Source: Gammaproteobacteria bacterium (GTDB lineage: Bacteria > Pseudomonadota > Gammaproteobacteria > Steroidobacterales > Rariloculaceae). Taken from it: a stretch of 64,000 nt of DNA. Below, in pieces: positions 51,917-60,318 of this stretch. The stretch lies in assembly GCA_022819855.1 (NCBI GenBank), contig JAJEGN010000014.1:2501-66500 (forward strand), in the 5' to 3' direction. The notes below the pieces were generated by a model. It was not told the DNA's origin and did no database searches. It saw only the letters and a list, made by a program, of their open reading frames with translations. Position 1 is the first letter of the stretch, and each line of letters starts with the position of its first letter. Position numbers and translations under genes: made by a program.

Positions 51917-52105
51917 CGCCAAACCTCGACTGCCGCGAAGGGTCGCCATTGTAGCGCGCACGTCCCGTTCGCCCCGGATATGCGAAGGGGTGCGCGAACG
52001 CACGCCGGCCACTTCGAAGTCGCTGCGCGGCGCTGGTTTGCGACGCAAGACGCTGGCCGCTTTTCCGGTATCATCCCCGCCTCACCGCGTTCGGGAGATG
52101 AGCCG

Positions 52106-53257
52106 ATGGGCTTTTCGACACAGCAGATTCACGCCGGCGTCGAGCCCGACCCCGTCACCGGGTCGATCCTCACGCCCGTCTACCAGACGACAACGTTCGT
52201 GCAGGACTCGGTCGACGAATACCTGTCCAAGGGCTATTCGTACTCGCGCAGCGGCAATCCGACCGTGCAGGCGCTCGAGCAGAAGCTCGCCGTGCTCGAG
52301 AACGGCGCCGCCTGCACCTGCTATGCGACCGGCATGGCGGCGATTCAGGCCGTGATCCAGGCGATTCTCAGCGGCGGCGACCATGCGGTCGTCTCCGATG
52401 TCGCCTATGGCGGCACCTATCGTCTCTGCACGACCGTGTACCAGCGCTACGGCGTCGAGTTCTCCTTCGTCAACACCGCCGATCCCGACGAAGTGCGCGC
52501 CGCGGTGCGGGACAACACGCGCCTGATCCTGACCGAGACCCCGGCGAACCCGACGCTGAAGCTCACGGACATCGCTGCGGTTTCGGAGATCGCGAGCGAG
52601 CACGGTATTCCGCATGCAGTCGACAACACGTTTCTGACGCCCTTCTACCAGCGACCGCTCGAACTCGGCGCCAACATCTCGATCCACAGCACCACGAAGT
52701 ATTTCGACGGCCACAACGCCACCGTCGGCGGCGCCACGATTACCGACAGCGAGGAACTCGACGAGAAGATCCGTTTCGTCCAGAACGCGGGCGGCGTCAT
52801 CATGTCGCCGTGGGTGGCCTGGTTGACCCTGCAGGGCATCAAGACGCTGTCGATCCGGATGGAGCGTCAGTCCGCGAACGCCCAGGCCATCGCGGAGTTT
52901 CTCGAGGCGCACCCGAAGGTGACGCGAGCGTTCTATCCGGGACTCGCGTCTTTCCCGCAGCACGAGCTCGCGGCAAAGCAGGCGAGTGGTTTCGGTGCGA
53001 TGCTCTGGTTCGAGGTCGAGGGCGGCGTCGCCGCGGGCAAGAAGCTCATGGACTCGGTGCGGCTATGCACGCTCGCGGAGAACCTGGGTTCGGTCGAGAC
53101 GCTGATCACCCATCCGGTAACCATGACCCATGCCGATGTGGAAGAAGCCGAGCGCCATCGCGTCGGCATCACGGACGGCCTCGTGAGGCTCTCCGTCGGT
53201 CTCGAGGACGCCGCGGACCTCATCGACGACCTGGGCGAAGCGCTGCAGCGCATCTGA
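52106..53257 (+). CDS. Cystathionine gamma-synthase/lyase family PLP enzyme
   Basis: Cys/Met-metabolism PLP enzyme of 383 residues. The PLP lysine is K198 in SIHSTTKYFDGHNATVGGA; SYSRSGNPTVQALE, GMAAIQAVI and ETPANPTLKLTDI are family signatures. MetB (synthase), MetC/CGL (lyase) and O-acylhomoserine sulfhydrylase are close relatives, so the exact reaction is open. ATG 52106 follows GGGAG. A second, more distant family member is encoded at 54352 and a cysteine synthase homologue at 58671, suggesting a sulfur amino acid region. Confidence 0.87.
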   Translation: MGFSTQQIHAGVEPDPVTGSILTPVYQTTTFVQDSVDEYLSKGYSYSRSGNPTVQALEQKLAVLENGAACTCYATGMAAIQAVIQAILSGGDHAVVSDVAYGGTYRLCTTVYQRYGVEFSFVNTADPDEVRAAVRDNTRLILTETPANPTLKLTDIAAVSEIASEHGIPHAVDNTFLTPFYQRPLELGANISIHSTTKYFDGHNATVGGATITDSEELDEKIRFVQNAGGVIMSPWVAWLTLQGIKTLSIRMERQSANAQAIAEFLEAHPKVTRAFYPGLASFPQHELAAKQASGFGAMLWFEVEGGVAAGKKLMDSVRLCTLAENLGSVETLITHPVTMTHADVEEAERHRVGITDGLVRLSVGLEDAADLIDDLGEALQRI

Positions 53258-53303
53258 TGCGGTTTCGAGGACCTGGACGACGTCCGTATCGTCGCGGTGT
53301 TGC

Positions 53304-53413
53304 GGGGAGTCGCACTACGGGCCGCTTGAAACACGCCGTGAATCCATCCCTGGAGGCTCCGCGCGCGCGTCGCTGCGCGCGAGGGTTTCAAGCGGCCCGT
53401 AGTACGCCTCCCC
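53304..53413. repeat. 110-bp palindromic element, copy 2
   Basis: A 29-bp inverted repeat (53304-53332 with 53385-53413) with 27 of 29 pairs, centre 52 bp, 44 of which match copy 1, including GTGAATCCA. It lies between co-oriented genes (the gamma-family PLP enzyme and the MOSC protein), so it is not simply a convergent-gene terminator. Confidence 0.9.
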
Positions 53414-53454
53414 TTGGCCGGTCACGGGTTTCAGTTCGAGTCAGGTAAGGGGAG

Positions 53455-54270
53455 ATGCGGCCCAGCGTCAGCGATATCCTGATCTATCCGATCAAGTCCT
53501 GCCGGGGCATCTCGCTGGAGAGCGCCGTCGTCGAGCCGCGCGGTCTGGTCCGCGACCGCCGTTTCATGCTCGTCGACGCCAACGGACGTTTCATCAGCCA
53601 GCGCGAGCAGCCGAGGATGGCGTTGATCGAAGTCAGCGAGACGGGGGACAGCTATCGTGTCGAAGCGCCGGGCCAGGATGCGCTCGAGCTGCCGCTCGAC
53701 CTCGAAAGCGCGCGCGAATGCAGCGTGCGGGTTCACCGCGACACGCTCGACGCGAAACTCGCCGACCCCGGGATCAACCGCTGGTTCACGCGCTTCATGG
53801 GCAGGGACTGCGGACTCGTCTACATGGCCGCTCATCAGCATCGCGCGGTCCGCCACGCGAGCGCGGCGTTCGACGACGAGGTCAGCTTCGCCGACGGCGC
53901 GCCGCTGCTGCTGATTTCAGAGGCTTCACTGGTCGATCTCAATGCCCGGCTCGCCGAACCCGTGTCGATGCGGCGCTTCCGGCCGAACCTCGTCGTGACG
54001 GCCGACACGGCCTTCGATGAGGATGGCTGGGACCGGATTCGCGTCGGCGAAGCCGAGTTCGACGTGGCCTGGCAGTGTTCGCGATGTATCCTGACGACCG
54101 TCGACCCGGACACCGGCGAGCGCGACGAGGGCGGCGAGCCGATCGCGACCCTCAAGACCTTTCGGCGGGTCAATGGCCTCGTGATGTTCGGTCAGAACCT
54201 CCTGCCGCGGAAGCTCGGCAGGGTCCGGGTCGGGGATGAGGTCGAAGTCCTCCGCCGGCGTGAGGCATGA
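53455..54270 (+). CDS. MOSC domain protein (mARC/YcbX-like)
   Basis: The 271-residue protein has an N-terminal MOSC beta-barrel (SDILIYPIKSCRGISLESA, VRDRRFMLVDANGRFISQRE) and a C-terminal MOSC domain with RRFRPNLVV and the conserved cysteine C211 in CSRCILTTVDP, the molybdenum-ligand position in mARC and YcbX. These enzymes reduce N-hydroxylated compounds with a molybdenum cofactor and an electron-transfer partner. YcbX has a C-terminal ferredoxin domain; this protein does not. The ATG has AAGGGGAG upstream. Confidence 0.88.
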   Translation: MRPSVSDILIYPIKSCRGISLESAVVEPRGLVRDRRFMLVDANGRFISQREQPRMALIEVSETGDSYRVEAPGQDALELPLDLESARECSVRVHRDTLDAKLADPGINRWFTRFMGRDCGLVYMAAHQHRAVRHASAAFDDEVSFADGAPLLLISEASLVDLNARLAEPVSMRRFRPNLVVTADTAFDEDGWDRIRVGEAEFDVAWQCSRCILTTVDPDTGERDEGGEPIATLKTFRRVNGLVMFGQNLLPRKLGRVRVGDEVEVLRRREA

Positions 54271-54351
54271 AGCACGACGCCTGAGCGGCAGGACCGCGAA
54301 GCAGGTTACGGCCGGCAGGCAACAGGAAGCAGAGAACTCGAAACCAGGATC

Positions 54352-55521
54352 ATGAAGAAAGAAACTCGCGTGACCCATCAGCCCGAAGTCGCCTTGCCGG
54401 AAGGCAACGTCCCGGTCGTGAGCCCGATCTACCGCTCGGTCAAGTTCACGTACCCGACGATCGAGGCTTCGCTCGGCGCCGACGCCAAGGCCCGCGGCTT
54501 CGACTACTCGCGCGACGCGAACCCGACGACGCGTCAGCTTGAACTCCTCGCCGCGGAGCTGCAGGACCGCGACGACGCCATCGCCGTTGCCTCGGGCATG
54601 GCGGCGATCTGGCTGGTGTTGCTCGGCAAGCTCAAGGCAGGCGATCGCATCGTCATCTTCGCTGAAACCTACCGACCGACGCGAGTGGCGATCCGTGAGC
54701 TTCTGCCGCGCTTCGGCATCGAGTTCACGATGCTCGGCATCGAGGATCGGGCGGGCATCGAGCGCGAGTTCGCGCGAGACGATACGAAGCTCCTGTTGTT
54801 CGAATCGCCGACCAATCCGATGATGTTCGTACCCGACATCGCCGCGTTCGTCGCGCTTGCGCAGCGGCACGGCGTGACGACCGTCCTCGACAACACGTTC
54901 GCGGGATTGCACAGCCACGGGCGGTTCGCCATCGACTACTACGTCCACAGCATGACCAAGTACGGCGGCGGTCACGGCGATACGCTCGGCGGCATGGTCA
55001 TCGGCAGCAGCGAACGCATCGCGGCGTTGCGGAAGCTGGCCGTGAACATGGGTTCGACGATGGATCCGGGCGTGTCGTATCTCATGCTCAGGGGACTGAA
55101 GACCTATTACCTGCGTTACGAGCGCCACTCCGAGAACGCCCTGGCGATCGCCGAGTTCCTGAGCGGACGCGACGAAGTGGAACGGGTCTGCTATCCGGGC
55201 TTGCCCGACGATCCGAACCATGAGCTTGCCGCGCGGCAGATGGACGACTTCGGCGGCGTGCTGAGTTTCGACCTGCGCGCCGACAAGGCGCAGACCTGGG
55301 CGTTCATCGACGCGCTTGAACTATTTGCGACGGCGGCGAGCCTCGGCGCCACCGAGTCGCTCGTCTCGCCCGTCGATCTCTACCAGGCAGGCGACCTGAG
55401 CGCCGAGGAAGCGGCGGGAGCCGGCATCCGGGAGTCGACGGTGCGCCTGGCGGTCGGAATCGAGCACGTCGACGACCTGATCGCCGATCTCGAGCAGGCC
55501 TTCGGGAAGGTCTTCGGCTGA
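54352..55521 (+). CDS. Cystathionine gamma-synthase-like PLP enzyme, divergent subgroup
   Basis: The 389-residue protein belongs to the gamma-family of PLP enzymes, with K203 in HSMTKYGGGHGD, FDYSRDANPTTRQLELLAAEL, SGMAAIWLVL and ESPTNPMMFVPDI. The opening MKKETRVTHQPEVALPEGNVPV is typical of a subgroup annotated as cystathionine gamma-synthase family without proven activity. It is only distantly related to the enzyme at 52106, so it is not a recent duplication. Substrate unknown; methionine or cysteine metabolism is inferred. Confidence 0.85.
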   Translation: MKKETRVTHQPEVALPEGNVPVVSPIYRSVKFTYPTIEASLGADAKARGFDYSRDANPTTRQLELLAAELQDRDDAIAVASGMAAIWLVLLGKLKAGDRIVIFAETYRPTRVAIRELLPRFGIEFTMLGIEDRAGIEREFARDDTKLLLFESPTNPMMFVPDIAAFVALAQRHGVTTVLDNTFAGLHSHGRFAIDYYVHSMTKYGGGHGDTLGGMVIGSSERIAALRKLAVNMGSTMDPGVSYLMLRGLKTYYLRYERHSENALAIAEFLSGRDEVERVCYPGLPDDPNHELAARQMDDFGGVLSFDLRADKAQTWAFIDALELFATAASLGATESLVSPVDLYQAGDLSAEEAAGAGIRESTVRLAVGIEHVDDLIADLEQAFGKVFG

Positions 55522-55663
55522 ACCGCGCGGACAACGCTGAGCGTGCGGCTCTTGTTGGCGTTCGGCGCCTTGCGGCAGCTCTTCGGTTTGATGGTGCCCG
55601 GGAAGCTGCGCGGCGTAGTACGCCACGCAAGCGTTGCGCCGGAGTGCAGGGTCCCTGCGGGTG

Positions 55664-56368
55664 TCAGAACTTCTCCACGAACGGCCGCAGGTCCAGTTCC
55701 TGCGTCCAGGCGTTACGTGGCTGCCGGTGCAGACTCACGTAGGCGTCGGCAATCGCGGCGGGCTCGAGCAGCGAGTCCGGACCGCGGTCGCCGAGCAGCT
55801 GCGCGTAGCGTTCGGAATGAATCTGACCGTCGATGATCGCGTGTGCGACGTGGATGCCCTTCGGCCCAAGCTCCCGCGCCATGCTCTGCGCAACGGCCCT
55901 GAGCGCGAACTTCGGCGAAGCGAGGTTGACGAAGCCTGCGCCGCCGCGCAGCGAAGCCGTCGCGCCCGTAAAGATGATCGTACCTTCGCCGTGTTCGAGC
56001 ATTGCCCGTGCCGCAGCCTGCCCGACGAGGAAGCCGGCATAGCAGCCGACGCGCCAGCAACGCTCGAACTCGACGGGATCGGTGCCGACGACGTCGCCGC
56101 GTGCGAACGCTCCGGCGTTGAAGACGGCCAGGCGAAGCGGCCCCAGTCCGGCGACGGCCTGAAACAGTGCGTCGACCTGCTCGGGGACGGTGGCGTCGCA
56201 GTCGAACGGGATGACCCGGCCCCGCTCGCGCGCATTGCCGAGGCCCGCGAGCTTGCGTGCGTTCCGTGCGGCGGCGAATACGGCGTAGCCCTCGTCGGCG
56301 AACGCCTCGACGAGCGCCGAGCCGAGACCGGGGCCGACGCCGACGACGACTGCTGCAGCTTCACTCAT
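55664..56368 (-). CDS. Atypical short-chain dehydrogenase/reductase
   Basis: The 234-residue Rossmann protein has a variant nucleotide motif VVGVGPGLGSAL and FNAGAF in place of NNAG. In the catalytic region (GATASLRGGAGFVNLASPKFALRAV) the Lys is kept, but the Tyr position is Leu and the Ser position appears lost. Otherwise length and fold are those of SDR enzymes, so it may bind NAD(P)H without classical catalysis or use another mechanism. It lies about 200 bp downstream of shc on the same strand. Confidence 0.82.
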   Translation of the reverse strand: MSEAAAVVVGVGPGLGSALVEAFADEGYAVFAAARNARKLAGLGNARERGRVIPFDCDATVPEQVDALFQAVAGLGPLRLAVFNAGAFARGDVVGTDPVEFERCWRVGCYAGFLVGQAAARAMLEHGEGTIIFTGATASLRGGAGFVNLASPKFALRAVAQSMARELGPKGIHVAHAIIDGQIHSERYAQLLGDRGPDSLLEPAAIADAYVSLHRQPRNAWTQELDLRPFVEKF

Positions 56369-56566
56369 TCGGATCGTTTTCCTTGTACCCGGCGTAACTG
56401 CTGAAACGCGTGCATCGGGGGCTCGATGGCGGCCGCCGCCCGGCCGGATGCGAGGGCGGCCAGCGCATACCGCTATTCGCGGTGTCCCCGAGGTTCGCTC
56501 CTCCGGACATCGAATAGCTGCATGTTGTCTGAATCGAAACCGGTGCGGTCCGGCGAGATAGCTGTG

Positions 56567-58597
56567 CTACCCCTCCACGCCACGAAAATGACTGCGCGCC
56601 CGTCCCATCGCCATCAGCGGGAAATAGTGGCGGTACATGTTGTAGTTGAGCATGAAGCCCCGCTGCAGCTCGGTGCCCTGGGCGATGCGGCGCCGGATGC
56701 GTTCGTCCCGAAAATCCAGGCGGGCGCCGAACCCGTAGCCCGGGAAGCCCGTGCCGGTGTAGTAGGGCTCGTCCCAGCTGCCGTCTTCGCGTTGCGTCGC
56801 GGTCAGCCAGGCGAGACCGCGGCGCAGCGCCGTATCGTAGTCGCGGTTGTTCGTCGCGAGCAGCGCCATGAGGCTCCACGCTGTCTGCGAAGCCGTGCTC
56901 GGTCCCTGGCCGCGCAGCGTTTTGTCCATGTACGAGGCGCAGGTTTCGCCCCAGCCGCCGTCGGCGTTCTGGCAGCCGACGAGCCACTCGGCGGCGCGCC
57001 GCACGTACGGGGCGTTCATGTCTTCGCCGATCGCTGCAAGCGCCGGCAGCACGGCCGCCGTGCCGTAGATGTAGTTGACGCCCCAGCGGCCGAACCACGG
57101 CCCGTCGGGTTCCTGCTCGTCGCGCAGGAAGCGGTAGGCCTTCCGGATCGCGGGATCGTTGCGGGAGTAGCCGAGCAGGGCGAGCGCCTCGACCATGTGC
57201 GCGGTGACGTCGGCGGACGGCGGATCGAGCGCTTCGCCGAAGTCGCTGAACGGGATCATCGTCAGGATGAGCTTGTCGTTGTCGCGGTCGAACGCGGCCC
57301 AGCCGCCGTTGCTCGATTGCATGCCGAGCGTCCAGGCCAGCGCCCGCTCGAGCGCCGCCCTGACGCGCGGCCGGTTGCGCAGCCTGAGCGGCAGGCGGGC
57401 CAGCACGCAGAGCGCGACCGCCGTGTCGTCGATATCCGGATAATGCAGGTTGGCGCGTTCGAAGGCCCAGCCGGCGGGCTCGAGGCGGCCGTTCTGCTCG
57501 GCCCAGTCGCCCCGGTACCTGATCTCGTTGTCGAGCAGCCAGTCGAGCGCGCGCTCCATGGCGGGAGTTGCGTCGCGCTCGCAGTCGCGCATCGCGAGCA
57601 GCACGAGCCAGGTATCCCAGACCGGCGACTCGCTCGCCTGGATGTGCAGCGTGCCGTTACGCTCGTAAGACCAGTGCGCATCGAGTGCGGCCAGTCCTTT
57701 CGCAAGTACCGGATGGCCGAGATCGTAGCCTTCGGCACTGAGCGCCATGAGACTGTAGATCCACGGCGGCTGGATTCCGCCCCATGCGCCGTCGGCATCC
57801 TGGTGGCGCACGATCCATTCCAGGCAAGCCTGGACCGCCAATCGCCTGCCGGGAGTGAGACCGACGTTCTGGTACCAGTGCAGCAGGCGGTCGGTCAGGA
57901 GAAACAGCCGCTTGAACGAGAACAGCGGCTGGTCGTGCGGCAGCCGGTAGTCGGCGTTGTCCCGACCCTCCGGGAACAGCTCGTCGAGACGGCGGTCCTC
58001 CGGCAGCGGCCGGACGGTCCGGCGCGCCGAGAGCACGGTGAGCGGCAGCAGGGTCGCGCGCGCCCAGCTCGAGAAGTTGTAGATGTTGAACGGCAACCAC
58101 TTCGGGTAGGCGATGGCCTCCGGCGGCAGGTTCGGCGTCCGGTCCCAGGGCCACTCGCCGATCAGTGCGAGCCAGTAGCGGGTGAAGACGCGTATCCCGC
58201 GCAGGCCGCCGTTGGCCTGGATCCAGCGCCTGGCCCGTACGAGCGGCTCGGCGTCGGGCGGCATGCCCGTGGACCTGAGCGCCGCATAGCACTCGACGGT
58301 GCTGTTGATGTCGCCGCTCGGCGCATCGTAGTAGCTTTCCCAGGCGCCGTCGGAACGTTGCGCCGCGAGCAGCGTGGCGACAAGATCGGCTTCGCGCGGA
58401 TGTTCGTAGCCGAGAAAGTGCATGGCCAGCAGCCATTCCGCTTCCATGCAGTAGCTCGATTCGAGCATGCCGACCCAGAACCCGTCCTCGGTCTGTTCGC
58501 GATCGAGCCACGCCAGCGCTTTCGCGATCGAGCGGTCGAGCGGCGATCGGCGCTCGCTCGGCAGCGGTCTGGCGATGTCGGATTGGGGAAACTGCAT
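56567..58597 (-). CDS. shc: Squalene-hopene cyclase
   Basis: Cyclises squalene to hopene, the first step to hopanoids, as a monotopic membrane enzyme. The 676-residue protein has the catalytic DxDD acid as DIDD near residue 388 (HYPDIDDTAVAL), and many QW repeats (QNADGGWGETC, QREDGSWDEPYYTGTGFPGYG, RSDGAWESYYD, QSSNGGWAAFD). The hpn genes that usually accompany it (hpnC, D, E, H) are not present; neighbours are a cysteine synthase homologue upstream and the atypical SDR downstream. Hopanoid formation requires squalene synthesis genes elsewhere. Confidence 0.93.
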   Translation of the reverse strand: MQFPQSDIARPLPSERRSPLDRSIAKALAWLDREQTEDGFWVGMLESSYCMEAEWLLAMHFLGYEHPREADLVATLLAAQRSDGAWESYYDAPSGDINSTVECYAALRSTGMPPDAEPLVRARRWIQANGGLRGIRVFTRYWLALIGEWPWDRTPNLPPEAIAYPKWLPFNIYNFSSWARATLLPLTVLSARRTVRPLPEDRRLDELFPEGRDNADYRLPHDQPLFSFKRLFLLTDRLLHWYQNVGLTPGRRLAVQACLEWIVRHQDADGAWGGIQPPWIYSLMALSAEGYDLGHPVLAKGLAALDAHWSYERNGTLHIQASESPVWDTWLVLLAMRDCERDATPAMERALDWLLDNEIRYRGDWAEQNGRLEPAGWAFERANLHYPDIDDTAVALCVLARLPLRLRNRPRVRAALERALAWTLGMQSSNGGWAAFDRDNDKLILTMIPFSDFGEALDPPSADVTAHMVEALALLGYSRNDPAIRKAYRFLRDEQEPDGPWFGRWGVNYIYGTAAVLPALAAIGEDMNAPYVRRAAEWLVGCQNADGGWGETCASYMDKTLRGQGPSTASQTAWSLMALLATNNRDYDTALRRGLAWLTATQREDGSWDEPYYTGTGFPGYGFGARLDFRDERIRRRIAQGTELQRGFMLNYNMYRHYFPLMAMGRARSHFRGVEG

Positions 58598-58670
58598 GGC
58601 GGCGGCGGATTATCGCACATGCCGATGACCGGGGTTGCGGGCACTGCGCCGATCGCCGGGCATCGCCCCG

Positions 58671-59684
58671 CTATGTGAGCCAGGGCGGCGGCGGCAGGTC
58701 CTTCGAGCGCAGGAATTCGGGGTTGAAGAGCTTCGACTGGTACCGCTGTCCCGAGTCGCAAAGCACCGTCACGATCGTCTTGCCGGGCCCGAGATCGCGC
58801 GCGAGCCGGATGGCGCCCGCGACGTTGATGCCGCTCGATCCGCCGAGCAGCAGGCCTTCTTCCTGCAGCAGATCGTAGACGACCGGCAGCATCTCGCTGT
58901 CCGGGATCTGGTAGGAATCGTCGATTCGCGCGCCGTCGAGATTGCCGGTCACGCGGCCCTGGCCGATGCCTTCGGTGATCGAACTGCCGCTCGACGCGAG
59001 TTCGCCGGTCTTGATCCAGCTATGGATTGCCGCGCCCATCGGGTCGGCGGCCGCGACGACGATGCTGGAATCGCGTTCCTTGAGAAAGGCGCTGACGCCC
59101 GCTAGCGTGCCGCCCGTGCCGACGGCGCAGATGAACCCGTCGACGCTGCCGCCGGTCTGCTCCCAGATTTCGGGGGCCGTGCTCGCCGTGTGGCCGTCGC
59201 GATTGGCTTCGTTGTCCCATTGATTGGCGTACAGGACGCCATGCGGCTCGCTGGCCGCGAGCTCCCGGGCGGTACGCTCGGCGATGTGCACGTAGTTGTT
59301 CGGGTTGCGGTAGGGCACCGCGGGGACTTCCCTGAGTTCGGCGCCGCAAAGCCGTAACGCGTCCTTTTTCTCCTGGGTCTGGGTGTCGGGCATGAGGATC
59401 AGCGTGCGGTAGCCGCGCGAGTTGCCGACGAGCGCGAGGCCGATGCCCGTGTTGCCGGCCGTGCCCTCGACGATGAGCCCCCCCGGCTCGATCACGCCGC
59501 GCTGCTCGGCATCGAGCACGATGTACTTCGCGGCCCGGTCCTTGACCGAGCCGCCGGGATTCAGGAACTCCGCCTTGCCGAATATCGTGCAGCCGGTGAG
59601 TTCGGAGGCCTTGCGCAGGTGGATGAGCGGCGTGTTGCCGACCGAGTCGACGAAGTCGTCACGAGTGTCCATCGGATCGTGCAT
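58671..59684 (-). CDS. Cysteine synthase family PLP enzyme (CysK-like)
   Basis: The beta-family PLP enzyme of 337 residues has K48 in LNPGGSVKDRAA, the phosphate cup GTGGTLAG, EGTAGNTGIGLAL and GLLLGGSSGINV. The insertion around YRNPNNYVHIAERTARELA and the TQTQEKKDALR segment mark a longer subgroup annotated as cysteine synthase A. O-acetylserine sulfhydrylation is likely, but a cystathionine beta-synthase-type reaction cannot be ruled out. ATG at 59672 is an alternative start. It lies 73 bp upstream of shc on the same strand. Confidence 0.88.
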   Translation of the reverse strand: MHDPMDTRDDFVDSVGNTPLIHLRKASELTGCTIFGKAEFLNPGGSVKDRAAKYIVLDAEQRGVIEPGGLIVEGTAGNTGIGLALVGNSRGYRTLILMPDTQTQEKKDALRLCGAELREVPAVPYRNPNNYVHIAERTARELAASEPHGVLYANQWDNEANRDGHTASTAPEIWEQTGGSVDGFICAVGTGGTLAGVSAFLKERDSSIVVAAADPMGAAIHSWIKTGELASSGSSITEGIGQGRVTGNLDGARIDDSYQIPDSEMLPVVYDLLQEEGLLLGGSSGINVAGAIRLARDLGPGKTIVTVLCDSGQRYQSKLFNPEFLRSKDLPPPPWLT

Positions 59685-59722
59685 CCGTAAACGGTAGCGG
59701 GTTGTTGAGTGAACGCGGTCGG

Positions 59723-60187
59723 CTAGGGCGCTGCGACCGTGACCGTGATGACCTCGGACCGCACGGGCGGGTCATGCGGAATGTGCAGCGGGTCGCCGAG
59801 CACGAGCTGCAGCGTGTGTTCGCCCGGCGGCAGCTCGAGTTCCGTTTCGGTCTGGCCGCCCCCGAAGTGGAGGATCTGATCGGTCGTCGGTAGCGGCAGC
59901 CCTTCGGGAGGCGCCTCCTCGACATCGACGAGCAGATGGTGGTGACCGGAATCCGGGAACGTGATGCCCGCCGGCGCCACGCCCATGCCGCGCAGGCCGA
60001 AGCTCACGGTGAACGGCGACGAGACCGTCTCTCCGTCCCGAGGTTCAAGGAAATAGACCATTGCGCCGTCGGGCGACGGCGTTCTCGGCAGCTCGACCGC
60101 TTCGCCTTCCTGAACCGCATCCTGAGCGCCTGCGAGACCCGGAGCGACGGATAGAAGCAGGCAGGCGAACAGTGTTATTGTTCTCAT
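59723..60187 (-). CDS. Exported DUF4399 protein
   Basis: The 154-residue protein is a signal peptide plus a DUF4399 domain: VYFLEPRDGETVSSPFTVSFGLRGMGVAPAG, GHHHLLVDVE, HFGGGQTETELELPPGEHTLQLVLGD and VRSEVITVTV. The His-rich GHHHLLVD motif suggests metal binding, but the function is unknown. The ATG at 60187 follows AGGA by 8 bp; the TTG one codon before is unlikely. It is divergent from the lipoprotein cluster, across an AT-rich 131-bp promoter region. Confidence 0.85.
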   Translation of the reverse strand: MRTITLFACLLLSVAPGLAGAQDAVQEGEAVELPRTPSPDGAMVYFLEPRDGETVSSPFTVSFGLRGMGVAPAGITFPDSGHHHLLVDVEEAPPEGLPLPTTDQILHFGGGQTETELELPPGEHTLQLVLGDPLHIPHDPPVRSEVITVTVAAP

Positions 60188-60318
60188 CAATAGATTCCTT
60201 AAGATTCCTCAATTTGATCCGTTGAACTTATGCTCGCGAAGCGGTCACTAACATAACATAAGCTTGCGGAAGGGCTGCATCGCTTTCGACCTTCGGTCGG
60301 GGCCGAAGGAGGTGAACA

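Noticed and set aside
55640..55662. Possible third palindromic element near the SDR gene
   Set aside because: Shares only GTAGTACGCC with the arm of copy 2 nearby and has no matching second arm or centre.
56361..57098. 245-codon minus-strand frame between shc and the SDR gene
   Set aside because: Mostly inside shc in another frame, and the part in the gap has no features.
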